Positions 56,593 to 64,000 of a stretch of 64,000 bases of DNA are shown here, one piece after another. The DNA comes from Pleurodeles waltl (lineage: Eukaryota > Chordata > Amphibia > Caudata > Salamandridae), in NCBI RefSeq assembly GCF_031143425.1, contig NC_090439.1, positions 348,496,027 to 348,560,026 of the forward strand. The letters are read 5' to 3'. The translations under genes were made by a program, and so were the position numbers. The number at the start of each line of letters is the position of its first letter. The stretch's first letter is position 1. Below the pieces are notes generated by a model. The model had not been told where the DNA came from, searched no databases, and saw only the letters and a list, made by a program, of their open reading frames with translations.

Positions 56593-59130
56593 TAAGAGTG
56601 TTCAAGATACCCCACCCCAAGACCCTGAAAAGTAGGAGTAAAGTGAACCTACTTCCCCAGAAACACACTAAAGTCATGATAGGAGATTCTGCAAAGACCA
56701 CAACAGACTACAAAGCACTGAAGACGTATTCCTGGACCTGAAGACCTGTAAAGGAAGGGGACCAAGTCCAAGAGTCGTAAAAGTGTCCAGGGGCGCAGGA
56801 GCCCACTAAACCCCGGATGAAAGTGCAAAATAGCTGCCATCGGGTGGAAGAAGCTGAAGATTCTGCAACAACGGAAGGTGCCTGGAACTTCTCCTTTGCA
56901 CAGAAAATGTCCCACGGAGTGCTGGAGGACGCAGAGTTGTTTCTTTGGAGAAAGACTGCAAACAAGCCTTGCTAGCTCAAAGGTCGCAGTTGAAGAAAAA
57001 GGGTGCAGCTCGGGCCCAGGAAGGACCAGGAGGTCACCACTTGGAAGAGGAGACAGAGGGGGCCCTCAGCAACACAGAGAGCCCACGCACAAGAAGGCAG
57101 CACCCGCAGAAGTACTTGAACACGTCTTCAAGAAAACTGAGCATGGCGGTCATCTCAAAACTACAAAAGAGGGTCCCACGAAGCCGGTGGTCAACTCAGC
57201 GAGTTGAGCAATGCAGGACGCAGTGCTGGGGACCTGGGCTACACTGTGCACAAATGATTCCTTGCAAAAGTGCACAAAAGCCCTAGCAGCTGCAGTTCAC
57301 GTAGTACACAGGATTACTGTCTGGCGAGGGGAGGCAAGGACTTACCTTCTCCAAATTTGGACAGATGGACCACTGGACTGTCGGGGTCACTTGGATCCAC
57401 CACCTGTGTTCCAGGGACCACGCTCGTCACGATGAGAGGAGACCCAGAGGATCGGTGAAGCTGAAGTTTGGCACCTGCATTAGTAGGAGGAAGATTCCGT
57501 CAACCCACAGGAGATTTCTTCTTGGCTTCCAGTGCAGGGTGAAGGCCGACAGCCCCCAGAGCATGCACCACCAGGAAACAGTCGAGAAAGCTGGCAGGAT
57601 TAGGCGCTACAATGTCGCTGGTAGTCTCCTTGCTATTTCGTTGCAGTTTTGCAGGCGTTCTACACAGCGGTCGATCCTTGGCAGAAGTCGAAGAGGGAGA
57701 TGCAGAGGAACTCTGGTGTATTCTTGCAAGTCATTATCTGAGGAAAAGCCCACAAGAGAGACCCTAAATAGCCCTCAGAGGAGGATTGGCCACCTAGTCA
57801 GGTAAGCACCTATCAGGAGGCGTCTCTGATGTCACCTGCTGGCATTGGCCACTCAGAGGCCTCCATTGTGCCCTCACACCTCTGGATTTAAGATGGCAGA
57901 GGTGTGGAACACACTGGAGGAGCTCTGGGCTCCACCCCTGGGGTGGTGATGGACAGGGGAGTGGTCACTCCCCTTTCCTTTGTCCAGTTTTGTGCCAGAG
58001 CAGGGACTGGAGGTTCCCTGAACTGGTGTAGACCCACTTATGCAAGGAGGGCACCATATGTGCCCTTCAAAGCATTTCCAGAGGCTGGGAGAGGCTACTC
58101 CTCCCCAGCCCTTAACACCTATTTCCAAAGGGAGAGGGTGTAACACCCTCTCTCAAAGGAAATCCTTTGTTCTGTCTTCCTGGGACTGGGCTGCCCAGAC
58201 CCCAGGAGGGCAGAACCCTGTCTGTGGGGTGACAGCAGCGGTAGCTGCAGAGAAAACCCCAGAGAGCTGGTTTGGCAGTACCCGGGGTCCATATCTGAGC
58301 CCCGGGGATGCATGGGATTGGCACCTCAATACCAGATTTGGCATGGGGGGACAATTCCACGATCTTAGACACGTTGCATGGCCATATTCAGAGTTACCAT
58401 TGTGAAGCTACATATAGGTATTGACCTATATGTAGTGCACGCGTGTAATGGTGTCCCTGCACTCACAAAGTCTGGGGAAATTGCCCTAAGCTATGTGGGG
58501 GCACCTTTTCTAGTGCCAGGGTGCCCTCACACTTAGTAACCTTGCACCTAACCTTCACTAAGTGAATGCTAGACATATAGGTGACTTATAAGTTACTTAA
58601 GTGCAGTGTAAAATGGCTGTGAAATAACATGTGCGTTATTTCACTCAGGCTGCAGTGGCAGTCCTGTGTAAGATTTGTCTGAGCTCCCTATGGGTGTCAA
58701 AAGAAATGCTGCAGCCCACAGGGATCTCCTGGAACCCCAATACCCTGGGTACCTAGGTACGATACACTAGGGAATTATAAGGGTGTTCCAGTGTGCCAAT
58801 TAGAATTGGTGAAAATGGTCACTAGGCTATAGTGACAATTTTAAAGGCAGAGAGGACATAAGCACTGAGGTTCTGGTTAGCAGAGCCTCAGTGACACAGT
58901 TAGGCACTACACAGGGATAAACATACAGGCCACAAACTATGAGCACTGGGGTCCAGGCTAGCAGGGTCCCAGTGAGACATATAAAACACACTGACAAATA
59001 GGGTTTCCACAATGAGCACTGGGGTCCTGGCTAGCAGGATCCCAGTGAGACAGTAAGAACACCCTGACATATACTCACAAACAGGCCAAGAGTGGGGGTA
59101 ACAATGCTAGAAAGAGGCTACCTTCTCACA

Positions 59131-59410
59131 CTGCACAGTATTGACTGTGATGTCTAAATATATATAGAAGTACATGTTAGTTGGTGTGAATCTCCTTATT
59201 GAGTTGTGTGTATCATTTATTGATTGTGTGCCTATAGTAAATGTCTAACACTCCTCTCTTATAAGCCCAAGGCTGCTCAGACACACTACACCCTAAGTGA
59301 GCACCTTGGGATTGTCAGAGCATGGCCTAGTCCACCTCTAGGGGAACCCCAGGGCTCTTTGCACAGTACACCTAATTTTGATGCACTATATAAAGAGCCA
59401 ACTTCCTACA
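59131..59410 (+). repeat. Gmr1-type LTR fragment, right part
   Basis: Ends AGAGCCAACTTCCTACA, as does the LTR at 5287, with matching upstream words (TAGGGGAACCC, ATTTATTG). It abuts the DIRS fragment: GTGAT at 59411-59415 would be one target duplication copy, so the LTR landed inside DIRS coding sequence. Confidence 0.65.
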
Positions 59411-60697
59411 GTGATTCATTGGGGTGTGTAAGTAAACATCCTTGAGGTCTATGGTTGCCATATAATCTCCTTTCTGAATCTGTGGGATAACGTCATGCAG
59501 AGCAGTCATTTTACATTTTTCTGTCCTTATGAACTTGTTTATAAATCTTATGTCTCGAATTGGACACAAGGTTCCATCTGGTTTTGGTATTAGGAAATAT
59601 GATGTGCAGTTCCACTGATTTATTTCCTTTTTGGACACTATTTATATTGCTTTCTTTCCAGCAACTCCTCTACTTTGTTGATCAGTCGTAATGTTTCTTC
59701 CTTTGAGAGGACCTTTTTTCTTGGCCCCTTTGTTGGTGGTGATATTATTAGTTCTATGAAATATCCACATTTTCTGATGTTTATGATCCAGTATTCTGAT
59801 GTTATCTTCCTCCACTCCTTGAAGGAATTTCTTTATTCTTCCTCCCACAGGTGTTGTACGTGAGAGGCTTTGTTGTCCAGAAGAATCACTTAGTGGTAGG
59901 GGTTGGTCCTCCTTTTTGAATCTGTGCTCTTCCCCTTGCATGTCCCCAAAAGGACTGTTGCCCTTGCAACTGAAATTCCCAACTTTGCTTTTTTATTTGC
60001 GACTGACTTGAAAATGTGCTGTTGGTATTCTAGATTCTCATTTTGCTCCATGCCACTATCTTTCTGTCTTGATGGTTTGTGTGGAATTCGAAATTCCTGA
60101 AGGGATTTGATAAATCCAGATTTTTTTTTCAAAATTGCCGCTATTTTGGCTTCCACCCACTTCTTTTTTCTTTCTATTTTGGCAGCTCTTTCACCGACGT
60201 CTAGCATTGATCTCGACCTTCTTTTCGACGTCGAAACAACCTTCCAAGGAGTTTCTTTCAACACCATTTTTTGCAATTCCCCTTTGTTTTCTTTCCTCAA
60301 AGTTGAAGCTTCTTGCTTCAATCCGCCTTTTCTTCTCCTCGACTTTGATTGTTTTTCGATGTCTCCTCTGGATTTCTACCGCCTGTGGTATTCCTAGCCT
60401 GGGACCTGGGGGTTCTTTAGGTCTTGGCTTGCTTTTGGTCAATGGTTTTTTCAAAGCCAAGGCCCAGTTCTAGGGTCATGTGTCATGTGTTTTCAACTCC
60501 CACCACTGTTTTTTTTAGGTTTTCAAGTCTGTTTATGATGTTGTTTCTCGATGTTGATGATGGATAAATCGACATTCAGCTCCCTCAGCAACATTTTCTT
60601 CTTTATCGCTGGACAGCCCCAAGTCCTTCAGGGGATGGAGTGAGTTTTTGTCCTTGCATGGCATAGTGAGCCTGCCTCTATTTGTCTCCCGCCATTA
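59411..60697 (-). pseudogene. DIRS-type retrotransposon fragment: gag region and start of reverse transcriptase
   Basis: The minus-strand frame 59638-59411 reads SYFLIPKPDGTLCPIRDIRF then KMTALHDVIPQIQKGDYMATIDLKD, the start of a DIRS-type RT with its first catalytic Asp. It breaks off where the LTR begins at 59410, so the YXDD box is lost. Upstream, 59642-59941 has the GGRI...FL block that precedes RT in DIRS elements, and 59890-60460 gives Lys/Arg-rich Gag-like frames with shifts. DIRS elements use a tyrosine recombinase and are common in amphibians; that part is not in the window. Ends at the MITE starting at 60698. Confidence 0.78.
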
Positions 60698-61125
60698 GGC
60701 CCTGATTTATACTTTTTGGGGCAAAATTGCACTGACGCAGTTTTGCACCAAAAAGTTTAGCACTGGCTTGCACCGTTTCTGTGCACCAGCCGGGCACCAT
60801 ATTTATGGAATGGTGCAAGCCGGTGCAAAGGGTAGGCTAGTATAAAAAAAATGGCGTTAGTTGGGTGGGGCTGGCAGTATAGAAGAAGGGGAGTTTTGCA
60901 CCAAAAAATACGTTAGTCAGGTTAGAATAAAAAAATAGGCCCTCCATGCCACTTTCAAAAAATAAAAAAAACCATACTTACCTCAACTTACCTGTACTTA
61001 CCTGGGATGGGTCGCCCCCATCCATGGGTGTCCTCCAGGGGTGGGCGAGGGTGACAGGGTGTGTCCCTGGGGGCAGGGAAGGGCACCTGTGGACCGCTTC
61101 CATGGTCGGAGACCATGGAAGTGAG
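60698..61125. mobile_element. Truncated MITE of the 0.9-kb family (left part)
   Basis: Begins GGCCCTGATTTATACTTTTT after TTA and contains the family's central block (GGGTGTCCTCCAGGGGTGGG), then stops near 61125 without a right end. It lies between the DIRS fragment and the Ty3 gag fragment. Confidence 0.65.
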
Positions 61126-61553
61126 CCCACAAGGATGTGCTCCTTGATCAAATTATAGAGCCCTTCAGAGGTGCTTACCTGATTAGGGTTTAGCCAACCA
61201 TCCAGTACCTTTACTGTTGTATGTACACAGTCAACCCAGGTTTGTGTTGCCCTTTGTGTGATGTCCTAAGCTTCTGTCTGTACACCACAGGAGTGAGACC
61301 AAACAAGTCGACAAGTGTTGTCTTCATGTGTGGGTTGGACTCTGCTAACTCATCTTCCAGTGTAAGCAGTCTATCCCTTCCAACTACTTATACAAATTCC
61401 CATAGTAGTGTTCCCCAGTGTTGTGCACTCACCTTCCTCATTTTGAGAGCTCTCTCGTATGAGGCCAGACACTTGGCTATGTCATTCCCTCGTACATAGG
61501 TATGGATTATCTCTTTGGGCAATCTGAGTTGGGCACTTCTGTCTGGTACTTCA

Positions 61554-61708
61554 GGCCCATATTTATACTTTTTTAGCGCCGCATGTGAGCTGCTGTTTGA
61601 CGCAAAAGCGGCGCAAACTTACAAAATACAATTGTATTTTGTAAGTTTGCGCCGCTTTTGCGTAAAAAAATGACACAAATGCGGCGTTAAAAAAGTATAA
61701 TAAGGGCC
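61554..61708. mobile_element. 155-bp palindromic MITE
   Basis: GGCCCATATTTATACTTTTT to AAAAAGTATAATAAGGGCC; almost the whole element is one palindrome centred on ACAATTGT near 61632. TCA precedes (61551-61553) and follows (61709-61711). Confidence 0.82.
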
Positions 61709-61711
61709 TCA

Positions 61712-62618
61712 GGGGCATATTTATACTCTGTTTGCGCTGAATGTGCGTCAAAAATTTTGACACACAATCGGCGCGAACCCTGCCGCATATTTATACTTTG
61801 ACGTCCGACCCTGCGGGCGTCAAAATTCCACCATGTGCGTCATTGTTTGGAAGGGGGAACCTGCCTTGCGTTAATTATATGCAAGGTAGGCGTTCCCTTC
61901 CAAAAAATGACTTTAAGGCCTGTGCCCCATATTTATACTCTGACGTCATTTTGACGCACAGGAGGGGGTGGGCCTTAAAAAACGACGCACAGCCTGATGG
62001 GCGCCGTTTTTTAACACCTGGGTAAGGGCAGGCGTTAAGGGACCTGTGGGCCCGGAAGGAGCCCAGAGATGCCCTCCCCCGCCCCCAGGGACACCCCCTG
62101 CCACCCTTGCCCACCCCAGGAGGACACCCAAGGATGGAGGGACCCATCCCAGGGAAGTAAAGGTAAGTTCGGGTTTTTCTGATTTTTTTTGTGGCATAGG
62201 GGGGCCTGATTTGGGCCCCCCTACATGCCACTATGCCCAATTACCATGCCCAGGGGACATAAGTCCCCTGGGCATGGCCACTGGGCAAGGGGGCATGACT
62301 CCTGTCTTTGCTAAGACAGGAGTCATGTCAATGGAGGTTGGGCGTCAAAAAAAATGGCGCAAATCCGGTTTGAGGCCTGAATTTTGCCTCAGACCTGACT
62401 TGCCCCATTTTTTGATGCACAACCCCCATTTTCCCATACGCCGGCGCTGCCTGGTGTGAGTCATTTTTTTTGACGCACACCAGTCCGCAGCGCCGGCTAT
62501 CGTCATTCCATAAATAAGGCGCCTGCATAGCGCGTTGGCATGGCGTTAGCTGGCGGTAACATTTTTGACGCACAACTGCGTTGGCGCAGTTGTGCGTCAA
62601 AAAGTATAAATATGGGCC
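61712..62618. mobile_element. 907-bp MITE, reversed relative to the copy at 55682
   Basis: Its left side (GGGGCATATTTATACTCTG, GGAACCTGCCTTGCG) is the complement of H1's right end, and its right side (GTTGTGCGTCAAAAAGTATA) the complement of H1's left end. It shares the central CACCCAAGGATGGAGGGACC block with the MITE at 55682. TCA flanks both sides (61709-61711 and 62619-62621), so it and the palindromic MITE sit end to end at one target. Confidence 0.85.
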
Positions 62619-63078
62619 TCAGTGTCTCTACGGCTACCACCATTCATTTTGTGCCTCATGCCCTGTTTGGCACTTCGTTTCTCAAGTGCCAGCTTTCTTT
62701 GTCCTAAAGCCAGGGCTCTCTCTCCAGTTCCATTGGTGCCATTTCAGCTTGAAGGGATCTCCTGCTGCTGTGTGAGCTCACCACAATGCTCTCTGTAGAG
62801 TTCACTCTTGGCCTGGTGTTGGGGTGAAGAACATTCTCCTCCTCCCCTCTTTCTTTTTCCCCACTACCTTTGGGTATCCTTTTTTCCAGTGCTGGTGGGG
62901 CTCTGTGGGCTTCCTCTGAAGCCTTGAGAGCCTTCACCAGACCCTCTGTCTTTACCTTTTTTCCCACAGTGATTCCTCTGTCCTTACTCAACTCCATCAG
63001 ATCCTTCCTTTTGAGGATCTACAGAGTGGCCATATCAAGCTCAATGTTCCCTTTGTTAACTGTGACTTCTGGGAACAT

Positions 63079-63707
63079 TTTCTAAAACTTTTCGAACTCT
63101 TTCAAACTTTTGGAAACTCTGTCACAACTTTTGGAAACTCCTTTAAAAGTTCAGCAACTCCTTGAACAAATGTCTCTGCAGACTGTGCAACTCGACAACT
63201 GCTTTGGAAAACACGAGGACTTATTTTCTAGCTGTCTACCGATGCGGATTCCCAGAGGCCTTAATTTCAACAACTGTATGGTACTGATAAACACAAGTTC
63301 TGGATCCCACCCCCAGGCATCAGTGTGCAGAAATGTTGTATGTTATGTGATGTGGTTGTGCAAACTTACAGTAGAATATACTTACCACCCCTTTAGTGCC
63401 CTTGGAATTCATCTGTCAAACCATCAATCAATTGTGGGTGTTTGTGGCACTGAGCAGCAAGGCTTACACAGTGGTGCTGTTAATCATTTAAACAGCACCA
63501 AAACACCTGAGGCCAAAATCGACACAACACTCAAGAAATTCAACACCCATTTTTAAAAATAGAGTGTATTTTTATGAAGTTTTCAACACTAGAACAAAAA
63601 AAGATCAACCAGAGGGTTCTGGAGATATAAATTTTCCAAGCAGTAATAACTCAGAGCAATTTCACTCAACTATGAACAAGCCTTGGCAAAGCCAATAAAT
63701 TAGACAC
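63079..63707 (-). repeat. Leader and LTR remnant upstream of the Ty3 gag
   Basis: Directly upstream of the gag ATG, GAGTTTCCAAAAG-type units repeat (63080-63150). Near 63590-63640 the minus strand reads ATATCTCCAGAACCCTCTGG, a word shared with the LTR at 51000-53157. No gene; the LTR edge is not defined. Confidence 0.5.
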
Positions 63708-63710
63708 AGA

Positions 63711-64000
63711 GGGCCTCATTTACGAGGCCCTAGCAGCACACTGCACCACAGGACCGTCATTTTTTCTACACTCTGGTGCGTGGCTTTTTATGGCCTTGTA
63801 AATATAGCCCACTTTCAGGTATAAAAGTGCGTGAAAGGGGTATTCCATGGGTGTTGCTTGGGGTATTCCCACGCAACACCCATAGACCCAGAAGGAATCT
63901 GATGCATTCCCAGATTTAGGGTGTGTCAGATTCCTACGCCACGTCAGGGGTGGCGTAAGAATGACACAATAGGGAGAAATATCTTTATTTCTCCTTGTTT
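63711..64000. mobile_element. Start of a terminal-repeat element running off the window
   Basis: Opens GGGCCTCATTTACGAGGCCC, a perfect short hairpin around ATTTAC, then internal inverted pairs (GGGTGTTGC... with ...GCAACACCC near 63850-63880, and CCACGTCAGGGGTGGCG). It resembles a non-autonomous DNA transposon end; the other end is outside. Confidence 0.6.

Larger units (their letters stand above)
54546..59130 (-). repeat. Solo LTR of family X, minus orientation, carrying two MITEs
   Basis: Reads on the minus strand from TGTGAGAAGGTAGCC (59130) to GGCCAGCCTCCTACA (54546). GTGCA (54541-54545) and CTGCA (59131-59135) flank it, a five-base duplication with one mismatch. Without inserts at 54829-55457 and 55682-56592 it is about 3.0 kb. 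It aligns with 5288-8242 over nearly all of that copy, and there the two MITE sites are empty. No internal retroelement genes are present, so it is probably a recombination product of two LTRs. No coding domain is visible. Confidence 0.8.
61126..63078 (-). pseudogene. gag: Gmr1-type Ty3 gag with SAP-like and SCAN-like regions, interrupted by two MITEs
   Basis: Minus-strand Gag from ATG 63078. The N-terminus has LKRKDLMELSKDRGITV and GKKVKTEGLVKALKA, a SAP-like helix-extended-helix. A linker leads to LALGQRKLALEKRSAK after a frameshift near 62705. Two MITEs (61554-62618) then interrupt it. The frame continues at 61550 with LRLPKEIIHTYVRG and ECLASYERALKM-like sequence, then a SCAN-like capsid C-terminal part (VVYRQKLRTSHKGQ, GLYNLIKEHILVG). 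A TAG at about 63030 and several stops make it dead. The Gag packages element RNA; in this element type its capsid end resembles the vertebrate SCAN domain. It is cut by a truncated MITE at about 61125. Confidence 0.7.

Overview
This is vertebrate nuclear DNA made almost entirely of nested transposable elements. I found no host protein gene, rRNA, tRNA or CRISPR array. The mix fits a giant salamander-type genome, most likely a newt: very long Ty3-type LTRs, a DIRS fragment, a class I endogenous retrovirus (ERV), autonomous PIF/Harbinger transposons and many Harbinger-type MITEs with GGGCCATATTTATAC ends. The species assignment is inference.

Layout. 1-5287: 3' part of a Ty3-type retrotransposon whose pol order is integrase, then reverse transcriptase, then RNase H (the Gmr1-type order), followed by its ~2.7 kb LTR. 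It sits inside a second long LTR, called family X here (5288-8242). X in turn cuts the last exon of an old Harbinger remnant (8243 to about 13060). 14494-41031: a class I ERV with two 1571-bp LTRs, gag, pro-pol and env, flanked by CAAT. Its pol is split between RNase H and integrase by a 13.1-kb Harbinger element, H1 (22478-35572). 41036-47655: second Harbinger copy, H2. 47950-50096: 5' part of a third copy, H4. 50097-54541: simple repeats and LTR pieces. 54546-59130: reversed solo LTR of family X carrying two MITEs, itself inserted into a Gmr1-type LTR that ends at 59410. 59411-60697: reversed DIRS-type gag/RT fragment. 60698-63707: reversed Ty3 gag with SAP-like and SCAN-like regions, interrupted by two MITEs placed end to end. 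63711-64000: start of another terminal-repeat element.

The most notable system is H1. It appears to encode three proteins, each from two exons: a HARBI1-like DDE transposase (minus strand) and two different Myb/SANT-like proteins (gene A on plus, gene B on minus). All three predicted introns are phase 1, and the exon lengths fit the splice models exactly once a single indel in the transposase is allowed for. H2 and H4 repeat parts of the same plan with different mutations. The ~0.9-kb MITEs share H1's terminal few hundred bases, so H1-like elements are plausible drivers of those MITEs.

Order of events read from nesting: Harbinger-related DNA was present first, the ERV integrated, H1 jumped into the ERV, and the ERV LTRs now differ at about 30 sites by eye (about 2%). 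Harbinger activity therefore continued after the ERV arrived. All comparisons were made by eye without alignment software, so boundaries marked approximate may move by tens of bases.
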